The notes under the pieces: generated by a model | Seen by the model: the letters and a program-made list of their open reading frames with translations, nothing else | Databases searched by the model: none | Told to the model about the DNA's origin: nothing | Source: Oceanisphaera psychrotolerans | Lineage (GTDB): Bacteria > Pseudomonadota > Gammaproteobacteria > Enterobacterales > Aeromonadaceae | Length of the DNA stretch: 32,453 bases | Assembly: GCF_001870485.1 (NCBI RefSeq) | Contig: NZ_MDKE01000027.1 | Location: forward strand, 1-32,453 | Reading direction: 5' to 3' | In this document: piece after piece, positions 24,738 to 32,453 of the stretch | How positions within the stretch are numbered: position 1 is the stretch's first letter | How the letters are laid out: every line of letters begins with the position of its first letter | Position numbers and translations under genes: made by a program

Positions 24738-24858
24738 TAAGCCAGGTGGATCCGGCGGCGTTCAGGGGGCTGCAGGGGGGCGGCAAGCGACGTCATTCCG
24801 CAAGCGCAAGCCGCGAAAAACGGGCGCAGGCGGCTCGACCCGGGCAGCGAAACGCTAG
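24738..24858 (+). pseudogene. Frameshifted remnant of the topB C-terminal tail
   Basis: After the topB stop, the next ~120 bases still read like a topoisomerase III tail, but in other frames. The frame starting at 24722 gives [19 protein letters not shown]. From about 24782 another frame gives RQATSFRKRKPRKTG and, further on, GSTRAAKR, with a stop at 24856-24858. Restoring one base near CGTTA (24723-24727) and one in the G6 run (24775-24780) would join them to the main frame and give about 646 residues, close to the family length. Either these are real deletions or indel errors in short homopolymers. Confidence 0.5.
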
Positions 24859-24931
24859 GCGGGCGTCAGCGAAATTTGGCCTCGGCGGGCTGCTATGCTT
24901 AGGCTTTTAGCGCCGCTGATGGAAGCCAATC

Positions 24932-26005
24932 ATGGACAGAATATCGCTGTTGCTCACCCTCTGTGCCCTGCTGCTCACCGGCTGTGGCCTGGGCGGAGAT
25001 GCCCGTTATCAGGCCGGTTACGCCGCCAGGCTCGCCGGAGATGACGACAGGGCCTTTGCACATTATCAGGAGGCGGCCCGGAGCAACGATTATCCCGAGG
25101 CTCAGTACCGGGTGGCCGAAATGTTCCTGGCGGGCAGGGGAACCTCGCAGGATACGGGGCAGGCCATCAGCTGGTTCAGGCAAGTTGCGGAGTCCCGGGA
25201 TCCGGTGTGGAGTCCTCAGGCCCACCGGCAGCTCGGCCTTATCTACCGGGGTGATCATGGGCGGGCGTATCTGGACCGGCCTGCGGCGGCGGAGCAGTTT
25301 CGTCTCTGTGCCGAACAGGGTGAAACAGCCTGTACCCGGCTGCTGGTGCTGCTGACTCCGCCGTCCCTGCAGGTGTCATCTGCCAGCGTCGAGGCTTCTC
25401 CTCCCGGCCAGGCCGCGGTTGATCTCTATGCCCGTCGTGCCCCCAGCGTGTACAAGATAGTGGTGTATGCGCAACTGGATGCTGGACTGGAACCCACCAG
25501 CGTCGGCTCGGCCATTGCCATAGACCCGTACCGTGCCATCACCAGCTATCACCTGCTGCAGGCCGGGGGCATCCCGGTCAGCATCGACCGCCGCAATGAC
25601 AATGAATATGTACGAGAGGCCGATGTGCAGCAGTGGCAGGTGGTCAAGGTCGACCCCAGGCGGGATCTGGCGCTGCTGGTGCTGGACGATCCCGGCCGCC
25701 AACTGAGTTTCACCAATACCATCAAGCCATACGAGCGGGTACGGGTCGGCGAAAAGGTGTTCGCCATCGGAGCGCCGGCCGGACTGGAGAAAACCCTGAC
25801 CGAAGGCATCGTTTCTGCGCTGAGAACCGAAAACGGGGTCAGGCTTGTCCAGACCACGGCTCCCATCAGCTATGGCTCCTCGGGCGGCGCCCTGTTCGAT
25901 GCCGAAGGACGACTGCTGGGCATCACCACCAAGGGGGTACAGGCCTGGGGCAACTTCAACTTTGCCGTGGCCATGGATGAGGTACAGGCCTTTCTGGCGG
26001 AGTAG
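24932..26005 (+). CDS. Lipoprotein with Sel1-like repeats and a trypsin-like protease domain
   Basis: A 357-residue envelope lipoprotein. The signal peptide ends in the lipobox LLTGC (Cys18). Residues about 25-140 contain Sel1/TPR-like helical repeats (YQAGYAARLAGDDDRAFAHY, AQYRVAEMFLAGRGT, AISWFRQ, AHRQLGLIY). Residues about 165-355 form a trypsin-like serine-protease domain: GSAIAID, His207 in TSYHLL, Asp245 in RRDLALLVL and Ser317 in GSSGGALF make a plausible triad. The domain lacks a PDZ module, unlike DegP. A GGAA eight bases before the ATG supports the start. The substrate is unknown; the repeats may recruit protein partners. No co-directional gene follows within 150 bases. Confidence 0.8.
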   Translation: MDRISLLLTLCALLLTGCGLGGDARYQAGYAARLAGDDDRAFAHYQEAARSNDYPEAQYRVAEMFLAGRGTSQDTGQAISWFRQVAESRDPVWSPQAHRQLGLIYRGDHGRAYLDRPAAAEQFRLCAEQGETACTRLLVLLTPPSLQVSSASVEASPPGQAAVDLYARRAPSVYKIVVYAQLDAGLEPTSVGSAIAIDPYRAITSYHLLQAGGIPVSIDRRNDNEYVREADVQQWQVVKVDPRRDLALLVLDDPGRQLSFTNTIKPYERVRVGEKVFAIGAPAGLEKTLTEGIVSALRTENGVRLVQTTAPISYGSSGGALFDAEGRLLGITTKGVQAWGNFNFAVAMDEVQAFLAE

Positions 26006-26155
26006 AGGGTCTTCACCCTGTACACCTTGTATATCGGACAAAGGGCCCGCTCCGCCGACTCGCCATAAATCCTTCCCAAGAAGCGGTTGTGTTGCTTCTG
26101 GAGCCGTAACCCACGGCATGCGCAGATACTTGGTGTGACTGGAAGAAAGGGCGCG
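26006..26155. other. Intergenic stretch with small hairpins
   Basis: This gap lies between the convergent ends of the lipoprotein-protease and nitrilase-like genes. It holds AGGGT-CTTC-ACCCT (26006-26019) and AGAAGC-N9-GCTTCT (26079-26099). Neither is followed by a T-run, but both may help stop the converging transcripts. No gene is visible. Confidence 0.4.
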
Positions 26156-27022
26156 TCAAAACCGCATCTGACCGTCCCAGTCTCTGTGGTTGAATACCTG
26201 CCCCCGGGCTCTGACCTCGGCCAGGGCCGACAGATCCAGCTCGGCCACTACCCACAGGGGCCGATCCGCCTCACCCATGACCAGTACACCGTCGTCGGGA
26301 TAGCCGTAGTCCACCGGGGTATAGATGGCGGCTCGACCGGTGTTGATGTCCACCGCCTCCGACCAGGGCGCCATGCCGATGGTGGGGGACTGGGCCACAA
26401 AGCACTGGTTTTCCAGCGCCCGGGCCTGGCAGCCGATACGCACCCGGTTGAAGCCGGCCTCGGTGTCGGTGCAGCTCGGTACCAGTATCAGGCTGGCGCC
26501 GGCTTCGACCTGACGGCGGGCCAGCAGCGGGAATTCGCTGTCGTAGCAGATGGCCACGCCGACCTTGCCGAAGGCGGTGTCCAGCACCTTGAGCTCGGTG
26601 CCGGATTGGATCTGCCACTGTTCATTCTCGAAGCGGGTCATCTGCAGCTTGTCCTGCCAGTCGGTATCGCCGTCGGGATAGAACAGGAAGGCGCGGTTGC
26701 GATAGCTGCCGTCGGCCTGGCGCACCGGAAAGGTGCCGGCCAGGATATGCAGCCCGTGCTCCCGGGCCAGATCGGCGAACAGAGTCTTGAAGTCCGTCAG
26801 CAGGCCTTGCATGGCGTCGAGCTGTCCATGGAGCGAGCGATAGACGCTTTCCTCGAACAGAGACGCCAGTTCCATGCTGAAATACTCCGGAAACAGCAGA
26901 AAGTTGGCGTCCTGATCGACGGCGTCCTGCACCAGACGCCGGATCTTGTGCTCATAGGCGGCCCAGTCCGGCAGGAAATCGATGTGATACTGGGCGCAGG
27001 CCAGTCGCAGAGAGGGAGTCAT
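26156..27022 (-). CDS. Nitrilase-superfamily carbon-nitrogen hydrolase
   Basis: A cytoplasmic hydrolase of amides or nitriles with a Glu-Lys-Cys triad. In the 288-residue protein Glu46 (LLFPEYFS), Lys125 (DKLQMTRFE) and Cys159 (VAICYDSEFP) fit the three catalytic positions, and ARALENQCFVAQSP is typical. The region after Lys125 is QMTRFE instead of the common HLxxxE spacing residues. The substrate is unknown. Its first four bases overlap the end of the GNAT gene (ATGA-type coupling), placing it third in a three-gene operon. Confidence 0.87.
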   Translation of the reverse strand: MTPSLRLACAQYHIDFLPDWAAYEHKIRRLVQDAVDQDANFLLFPEYFSMELASLFEESVYRSLHGQLDAMQGLLTDFKTLFADLAREHGLHILAGTFPVRQADGSYRNRAFLFYPDGDTDWQDKLQMTRFENEQWQIQSGTELKVLDTAFGKVGVAICYDSEFPLLARRQVEAGASLILVPSCTDTEAGFNRVRIGCQARALENQCFVAQSPTIGMAPWSEAVDINTGRAAIYTPVDYGYPDDGVLVMGEADRPLWVVAELDLSALAEVRARGQVFNHRDWDGQMRF

Positions 27023-27627
27023 CGGGAGGTCTCCAGTGGCTTGAGATAAAACTGCATTGGTTTGTCGGTTTCTTGCGGCTGGTCGATATCCTTCCAGCCG
27101 AAACGGGCGCGAAGGCCCGGCTCGGGCCGGTAACCGAAGTGCTGCCAGACCGGCTCCAGCGACCGGTAGCCGCTGGGTCGCAGCGGATGCTCGGCGGGCC
27201 GCACCACGGCGCAGAAGGCCGCCTGCTGGAAGCCACCCAGTTGTCGGGCGTGGGCCTCGCGACCGTTGAAGAAGGCCTTGTAGAGTCCCTGTCCGCGATA
27301 GGCGGGCAACAGCACCGACTCCGCGCAGTAGAAGATGCGGTCGGTATCCAGGCCTTGCTCGACGAAGGGGCGGCGAAAGGCGGCGGTCTCATGACTCAGG
27401 GGCAGGCCGGTGGAAGCGCCTACCAGCCGGTCACCGTCGAGGGCCAGCACACAGACGCTGTGGTCGGTGTCCAGATAGGTGCTCAGATAGTCGGCTTCGT
27501 AAACCGGATCTCCGTCATAGAGATAGGGAAAGTCGCGGAACACCCGGATACGCAGCTCGGCCAGCCGATCCAGCCAGGGCGCCAGTGTCTTGCCGGTGAC
27601 CGTCAGGATGTGCACGGGCTGGCTCAT
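27019..27627 (-). CDS. GNAT-family N-acetyltransferase
   Basis: A 202-residue acyl-CoA-dependent N-acyltransferase. The GNAT core includes VLALDGDRLVGASTGLPL near 60-77 and the acetyl-CoA loop LLPAYRGQGLYKAFFNGRE near 106-124. The acceptor is unknown. The gene overlaps the SnoaL-like gene by one base upstream and the nitrilase-like gene by four bases downstream, so all three are translationally coupled. An acetyl (or other acyl) addition paired with a C-N hydrolase may act on the same small molecule, which is only inferred. Confidence 0.83.
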   Translation of the reverse strand: MSQPVHILTVTGKTLAPWLDRLAELRIRVFRDFPYLYDGDPVYEADYLSTYLDTDHSVCVLALDGDRLVGASTGLPLSHETAAFRRPFVEQGLDTDRIFYCAESVLLPAYRGQGLYKAFFNGREAHARQLGGFQQAAFCAVVRPAEHPLRPSGYRSLEPVWQHFGYRPEPGLRARFGWKDIDQPQETDKPMQFYLKPLETSR

Positions 27628-28037
27628 CAGGCGCCGACCTGGGCTATCCAGTCGTTGAGGTTGTAGTAGTTGCTGATGCGGGCCACCTTGTTGTCGCGCA
27701 CTTCGAAGAAGGCGCCGGCCGGCAGCCGGTAGCGCTGGCCGCGGGCCTCGGGCAGGCCGTCATCGGTGACCAGGTACTCGCCCAGCACCACGAATTCGGC
27801 GGCGGCCCGGCTGCCATCGGTACTGCTCATGATCTGAATATCGACCAGCTGCTCCCGGTAATTGCGGTTCATCCGTTCCATGAAGGCGGCGAAGGCCTCG
27901 CGACCGGTTTCGCGCTCACCCTGGTTGATGTCGTGCCGCACATCGTCGGTCAGCAGACCGAGAAAGCGGTCCATGTCGCCGGCGTTGAAGGCCTGGTAAT
28001 AGTCGGCGATCAGTTGTTCGGTACGGGCTCTGCTCAT
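27627..28037 (-). CDS. SnoaL-like/ketosteroid-isomerase-related protein
   Basis: A 136-residue single-domain protein with the NTF2-like fold (LIADYYQAFNAGDMDRFLGLLTDDV near 8-33, the classic opening of SnoaL and ketosteroid isomerase-like proteins). It ends in FFEVRDNKVARISNYYNLNDWI. I chose the ATG at 28037 because AGGA is eight bases upstream; a longer reading into the intergenic region lacks homology-like sequence. It is first in a tightly coupled trio with the GNAT and nitrilase-like genes. The reaction is unknown. Confidence 0.82.
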   Translation of the reverse strand: MSRARTEQLIADYYQAFNAGDMDRFLGLLTDDVRHDINQGERETGREAFAAFMERMNRNYREQLVDIQIMSSTDGSRAAAEFVVLGEYLVTDDGLPEARGQRYRLPAGAFFEVRDNKVARISNYYNLNDWIAQVGA

Positions 28038-28186
28038 GATGATGATCCTGATTCTGGCTGATGAGCAGGTTAATCTCGGTGAAAGCGAGGGCGCGATCAA
28101 GACCGGCGGGTCGGGACGGCCGGCAAATGACTTTTTCAGCTCGGTAACAGTGATGCCGGATATGGGCCTGGACGCTGCGGTGCGGC

Positions 28187-28215
28187 TTAACCCGGTTCGG
28201 TACTTGGGGTACACT
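28187..28215 (+). promoter_or_regulatory. Candidate sigma70 promoter of murB
   Basis: TTAACC (28187-28192) and TACACT (28210-28215) are 17 bases apart and lie 30 bases before the murB ATG, in the divergent gap with the SnoaL-like gene. Confidence 0.45.
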
Positions 28216-28244
28216 TGGGCGGCATTTATTCAGGAACCGTGACC

Positions 28245-29279
28245 ATGCAGCTCACCCCGGCATCCCTTGCCCCCTATAACACCTTTGCCCTGACCCAGAC
28301 CGCCGACCGTTTGACGGTGATAGAGCAGAGGGAACAATTGCTCGAATTGTGGCAGGCCCGCCAGGATGAGCCCCTGCTGATAGTCGGGGAAGGATCCAAC
28401 CTGCTGTTTACCGCGCCTTTTCATGGCCTGGTGCTGGTCAATCGGCTCAAGGGTATCGTGGTCAACGAGACCGGCGACGCCTGGCTGCTGAAGGTGGCGG
28501 GCGGAGAAAACTGGCACCAGCTGGTGTGCTGGACCCTGGAGCAGAAAATGCCGGGGCTGGAAAACCTGGCGTTGATCCCCGGTACCGTCGGCGCCTCGCC
28601 GATCCAGAATATCGGTGCCTACGGGGTGGAGCTGGCGCAATTCTGCGAGCAGGTGGAGAGTTTCGACTGGCACAGTGGTGAAACCCGTCACTGGTCGGCG
28701 GCCGAGTGCGCCTTCGGTTACCGGGACAGCGTGTTCAAGCATGAGGCGCGTCATCATCTTATCCTGAGTGTCACCCTGCGGCTGCCCAAGGCATGGCACC
28801 CGGTGTTGGGCTATGGTCCGCTGGCGGAGCTGGGCGAGGCCGCCACGGCACAACAGATTTTCGAGCGGGTCTGCGCCACCCGTCAGGCCAAGCTGCCGGA
28901 TCCTGCCGTGCTGGGCAATGCCGGCAGTTTCTTCAAGAATCCCAAGGTGGTCACCGCCCAGGCCGAGGCGCTCCGGCTGGCCTGGCCGGCGTTGCCGGTG
29001 TTTGCGGCAGAAGCCGGGCGGAGCAAGCTGGCGGCCGGCTGGCTGATCGACAAGGCAGGCCTCAAGGGGACGCGGGTCGGCGGTGCCGGCGTGCACACCG
29101 AGCAGGCGCTGGTGCTGGTCAACCACGGCGGCGCCACCGCCGAGGACGTGTTGCGGCTGGCGGCGTTGGTGCGGGAGCGGGTGGAGCAGTTGTTCGGCGT
29201 GCGGCTCGAGCCCGAGGTTCGCATGATGGGCCCCGACGGTGAAACCTGTCTGGATGAGGCGCTGGCATGTCTGAACTGA
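28245..29279 (+). CDS. murB: UDP-N-acetylenolpyruvoylglucosamine reductase
   Basis: This FAD-dependent cytoplasmic enzyme reduces the enolpyruvyl intermediate to UDP-N-acetylmuramate in peptidoglycan synthesis. The 344-residue protein has GEGSNLL at 48-54, LIPGTVGASPIQNIGAYG at 110-127, FGYRDSVFK, and the proton-donor serine in LGNAGSFFKNP. A conserved Glu lies in LEPEVRMMG near the C-terminus. The architecture is type I, as in E. coli. AGGA nine bases before the ATG supports the start. The end overlaps birA by 13 bases, as in enterobacteria. Confidence 0.96.
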   Translation: MQLTPASLAPYNTFALTQTADRLTVIEQREQLLELWQARQDEPLLIVGEGSNLLFTAPFHGLVLVNRLKGIVVNETGDAWLLKVAGGENWHQLVCWTLEQKMPGLENLALIPGTVGASPIQNIGAYGVELAQFCEQVESFDWHSGETRHWSAAECAFGYRDSVFKHEARHHLILSVTLRLPKAWHPVLGYGPLAELGEAATAQQIFERVCATRQAKLPDPAVLGNAGSFFKNPKVVTAQAEALRLAWPALPVFAAEAGRSKLAAGWLIDKAGLKGTRVGGAGVHTEQALVLVNHGGATAEDVLRLAALVRERVEQLFGVRLEPEVRMMGPDGETCLDEALACLN

Positions 29280-30232
29280 CGCCGTTGCGCGAGACGTTGC
29301 TCAGGTTGTTGGCCGATGGCCAGTTTCATTCCGGTGAACAGCTGGGGGAGCGGCTGTCGGTCAGCCGGGCGGCCGTCGGCAAGCATGTGCAGGCGCTGAA
29401 GGCGCTGGGACTGGAGGTATACAGCGTCAGCGGCAAGGGCTACCGACTGGCGGTCCCCCTGCAGCTGCTGGATCAGGCGCGCCTGACTCAGGCGCTGGCG
29501 CCGAGCCGGGCCGAGCTGGTGCCGGTGATCGGCTCCACCAATCAGCACTGGCTGGAGTCGCTCTCCCGGCTGGAAAAAGGCGACATCTGTGTGGCCGAAT
29601 GCCAGACCAGCGGTCGCGGGCGACGCGGACGGCCGTGGGTTTCTCCCTTCGGCGGTCAGCTGATCATGAGCATGTACTGGCGGCTGGAGCAGGGCATGGC
29701 GGCGGCCATGGGGCTGAGTCTGGTGGTCGGCATTGCCGTGGTCGAGGCGCTGGAGGCGCAAGGCTTTGCCGGGGTACAGCTGAAATGGCCCAACGATCTC
29801 TATCTGAACGGTCGCAAGCTGGCGGGGATTCTGGTCGAGATGTCCGGCACCGCCGGCGGCCCCTGTCAGCTGGTGATCGGCATGGGACTCAACCTGCTGC
29901 TGCCCCGGAGCGAGCAGGAACGTATCGATCAGCCCTGGGCGGAGCTGGCCGAGCTCGGCAACATCGAGGATCGCAACGCTCTGGTCATCGCCGTGGCCAG
30001 CCAGTTGCAGCGCAGTCTGCTGGTGTTCGAACGGGAGGGGATTGCCGCCTTTCGCGAGCAGTGGAACCGGCTGGACTACTTCAACGGCAGGGCGGTACGG
30101 GTATTGATGGGCGAACAGGAGGTGCAGGGTGTCGCCCGGGGCATCGATTCACAGGGTGCCCTACTGCTGGAGCTTGAAAACGGGGAGCTCAAACACTTTC
30201 TCGGCGGTGAAATCTCTCTGCGCGGTAAATAA
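29267..30232 (+). CDS. birA: Biotin-protein ligase and biotin-operon repressor
   Basis: BirA charges biotin with ATP and attaches it to acetyl-CoA carboxylase; the bound dimer represses the biotin operon. The 321-residue protein has an N-terminal HTH (about 22-45, SGEQLGERLSVSRAAVGKHVQAL), the GRGRRGR ligase loop at 116-122, KWPNDLYLNGRKLAGIL at 173-189 with Lys184, and a C-terminal SH3-like domain. This is the regulatory long form. It overlaps murB by 13 bases and converges on coaA with a gap of 17 bases. Confidence 0.96.
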   Translation: MSELTPLRETLLRLLADGQFHSGEQLGERLSVSRAAVGKHVQALKALGLEVYSVSGKGYRLAVPLQLLDQARLTQALAPSRAELVPVIGSTNQHWLESLSRLEKGDICVAECQTSGRGRRGRPWVSPFGGQLIMSMYWRLEQGMAAAMGLSLVVGIAVVEALEAQGFAGVQLKWPNDLYLNGRKLAGILVEMSGTAGGPCQLVIGMGLNLLLPRSEQERIDQPWAELAELGNIEDRNALVIAVASQLQRSLLVFEREGIAAFREQWNRLDYFNGRAVRVLMGEQEVQGVARGIDSQGALLLELENGELKHFLGGEISLRGK

Positions 30233-30249
30233 CCCCTGGTCCGCAAGCG

Positions 30250-31191
30250 TTATTTCTTCAGCCACACCTGATCTATGCCGTGTTCTCTGCCCTTGGTGAG
30301 GATCAGCTCGGCCCTGTCCTTGGTGGGCAGGATGTTCTGTTTCAGGTTCTTGTAGTTGATTTCGTGCCAGATGCGGCTGGCCGTGGCCACCGCTTCTTCT
30401 TCCGACAGCTGGGCGTAGTGATGAAAGTAAGACTCCGGATCGGCAAAGGCGCCGGAGCGCAGCTTGAGAAAGCGCTCCACATACCAGGTTTTCAGCAACC
30501 GTTCGTCGGCGTCCACGAAGATGGAAAAGTCCACGAAGTCCGAGACGAATACCCGGTGTGGTTCGTGGGGATAATCCATGCCGCTCTGTAACACGTTCAG
30601 ACCCTCGATGATCACGATGTCCGGCTGCTCCACCACGGCTTTCTGACCCGGAACGATGTCGTACACCAGATGAGAATACACCGGTGCCGTGACACTGGGT
30701 TTGCCGGATTTGATATCGGATACAAACTGCACCAATCGACGAATATCGTAAGACTGTGGGAAGCCTTTCTTGCCCATCAGGCCGCGTTCTTCCAATACCG
30801 CATTGGGATAGAGAAAGCCGTCGGTGGTCACCAGCGTTACCTTGGGATGCTGAGGCCATCGTTCAAGCAGTGCTTGCAGGATACGCGCCGTGGTGCTTTT
30901 GCCCACGGCCACCGAGCCGGCAATGCTGATCACATAGGGCACATGGCGGGGCTCTTTGCCGAGAAACTGATCCAGCACGCGATTGCGGCGTTGCTTGGCC
31001 TTGACATAGAGGTTGAGCAGGCGGGACAGAGGCAGGTAAATATCTCTGACTTCCGCCAGTGATACCTTGTCGTTGATGCCCTGCAGACGCTTGAGTTCCG
31101 CCTCGCTCAGGGGCTGATGTACTGTATCACGCAATTCTGACCAGGTTTCGCGAGAAAAGGCCAGATAGGGAGAGTAGTTGTCTATCGTCAT
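30250..31191 (-). CDS. coaA: Pantothenate kinase, type I
   Basis: The first enzyme of coenzyme A synthesis; it phosphorylates pantothenate with ATP and is inhibited by CoA in E. coli. The 313-residue protein has P-loop GSVAVGKST at 92-100, [24 protein letters not shown] and [10 protein letters not shown], all hallmarks of the prokaryotic type I enzyme. AGGA lies seven bases before the ATG. The gene is convergent with birA, and the tRNA operon lies beyond its start, as in E. coli. Confidence 0.96.
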   Translation of the reverse strand: MTIDNYSPYLAFSRETWSELRDTVHQPLSEAELKRLQGINDKVSLAEVRDIYLPLSRLLNLYVKAKQRRNRVLDQFLGKEPRHVPYVISIAGSVAVGKSTTARILQALLERWPQHPKVTLVTTDGFLYPNAVLEERGLMGKKGFPQSYDIRRLVQFVSDIKSGKPSVTAPVYSHLVYDIVPGQKAVVEQPDIVIIEGLNVLQSGMDYPHEPHRVFVSDFVDFSIFVDADERLLKTWYVERFLKLRSGAFADPESYFHHYAQLSEEEAVATASRIWHEINYKNLKQNILPTKDRAELILTKGREHGIDQVWLKK

Positions 31192-31396
31192 GGGCGTGTC
31201 CTGTGGGTCGCTCGAGGACGATACACCATGGTCTGGGGATGAACAAGGCGGCAGACGGCCATGCCCGGCGTTGGGCGTCGGCCCGCGGCGATGACGCGGC
31301 GGGCGATAATATGCACGAGAATGCGCCAGAATAGGGGGCTTTGATGTTTTTTTGTGCGCTTGAGCCCGCCGCAGTGAAAAACTTTCGGCAAAGGTG

Positions 31397-31426
31397 TTGC
31401 ATCGGGTTGTGCCCTTGCTCTAGAAT
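31397..31426 (+). promoter_or_regulatory. Promoter of the tRNA-tufB operon
   Basis: TTGCAT (31397-31402) and TAGAAT (31421-31426) are 18 bases apart, and a GC-rich discriminator (GCCTCG) follows the -10, as expected for a stable-RNA promoter under stringent control. The first tRNA starts about nine bases after the likely start site. Confidence 0.65.
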
Positions 31427-31441
31427 TCGCCTCGTTCTAGT

Positions 31442-31517
<76 letters not shown>

Positions 31518-31526
31518 TAAAAATCT

Positions 31527-31611
31527 GGAGGGGTTCCCGAGTGGCCAAAGGGATCAGACTGTAAATCTGACGGCTCAGCCTTCGCTGGTTCGAATCCAGC
31601 TCCCTCCACCA
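31527..31611 (+). tRNA. tyrU: tRNA-Tyr (anticodon GTA)
   Basis: An 85-base tRNA with the long variable arm of the tyrosine type (GGCTCAGCCTTCG region). Acceptor GGAGGGG pairs with TCCCTCC including one G-T pair. The anticodon loop is CTGTAAA, the T-loop TTCGAAT, and CCA is encoded. It is nine bases after the first tRNA. Confidence 0.97.
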
Positions 31612-31682
31612 AATTTCCGGATCTGTTCATCGCGACGGGTCTGAAATAAAGCGGTTTGACGGTTGTAAAAAGTAAAGAGTAT

Positions 31683-31758
<76 letters not shown>

Positions 31759-31761
31759 GAT

Positions 31762-31837
31762 GCTGATATAGCTCAGTCGGTAGAGCGCACCCTTGGTAAG
31801 GGTGAGGTCCCCAGTTCAAATCCGGGTATCAGCACCA
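31762..31837 (+). tRNA. thrT: tRNA-Thr (anticodon GGT)
   Basis: A 76-base cloverleaf with acceptor GCTGATA/TATCAGC, D-arm AGCTCAGTCGGTAGAGC, anticodon stem ACCCT/AGGGT around a loop containing GGT, and encoded CCA. It is the last tRNA before tufB. Confidence 0.97.
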
Positions 31838-31844
31838 CTTCTTT

Positions 31845-31869
31845 GCTCGAGCACCTCAAGCCTTTTTTT
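31845..31869 (+). terminator. Weak terminator or attenuator between thrT and tufB
   Basis: GCTCGAG (31845-31851) pairs with CTCAAGC (31855-31861) around CAC with one mismatch, followed by a C and seven T bases. The short imperfect stem suggests partial termination, so part of the tRNA transcript could run on into tufB. Confidence 0.4.
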
Positions 31870-31905
31870 GTTATATACTTCCTACTTGCGACTCGCGTGG
31901 TATAG

Positions 31906-32453
<548 letters not shown>

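Overview
This 32.5 kb stretch is chromosomal DNA of a GC-rich gammaproteobacterium. The murB-birA block, convergent coaA, the tRNA array Thr-Tyr-Gly-Thr and tufB follow the enterobacterial order. Divergent asnC/asnA, argP/argO, glrK-qseG-glrR and msrP-msrQ fit the same class. The combination suggests an Aeromonadales-like marine genus such as Oceanimonas, but the genus is only an inference. There is no phage, IS element, CRISPR array or rRNA gene.

Layout. 1-289 is non-coding, with two strong hairpins. 290-4784 holds a zinc/cadmium P-type ATPase (zntA) in tandem behind argP, then divergently an ACT-domain protein and the argO exporter. 4779-10457 is an accessory-looking catabolic block: a large PLP enzyme of the Cys/Met family, a LysR regulator, an AbgT-family transporter and an M20D amidohydrolase. 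It is followed by metY (10781-12049). 12118-14874 is an OmpR/EnvZ-type two-component system divergent from a Spy/CpxP-like periplasmic protein; the gap between them carries repeated TGACA/TGTCA boxes. 14930-16535 is asnC/asnA. A CBS-domain protein (16608-17015) is divergent from glrK-qseG-glrR (17286-20567), which is followed by the msrP-msrQ protein-methionine-sulfoxide reductase pair. Next come a small acidic protein of unknown function, topB behind a LexA-type box, a lipoprotein joining Sel1-like repeats to a trypsin-like protease, and an overlapping trio (SnoaL-like, GNAT, nitrilase-like). The window ends with murB-birA, coaA, four tRNAs and the 5' part of tufB.

Most unusual points. The sigma54-type activator GlrR has GAFAGA in place of GAFTGA and Glu-Asp in place of Asp-Glu at Walker B, so normal sigma54 activation is doubtful. 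topB stops about 40 codons early, and its expected basic tail can be read in other frames after the stop. topB also has a 16-bp LexA-like box. The LysR gene at 6756 has no ATG, and its family-like N-terminus begins at an ATA codon behind a good ribosome-binding site. An ACT-domain gene sits between argP and argO. The CBS gene has a perfect 17-bp palindrome in its promoter region. I did not find a clearly new multi-gene system; the altered GlrR and the Sel1-protease lipoprotein are the best leads.
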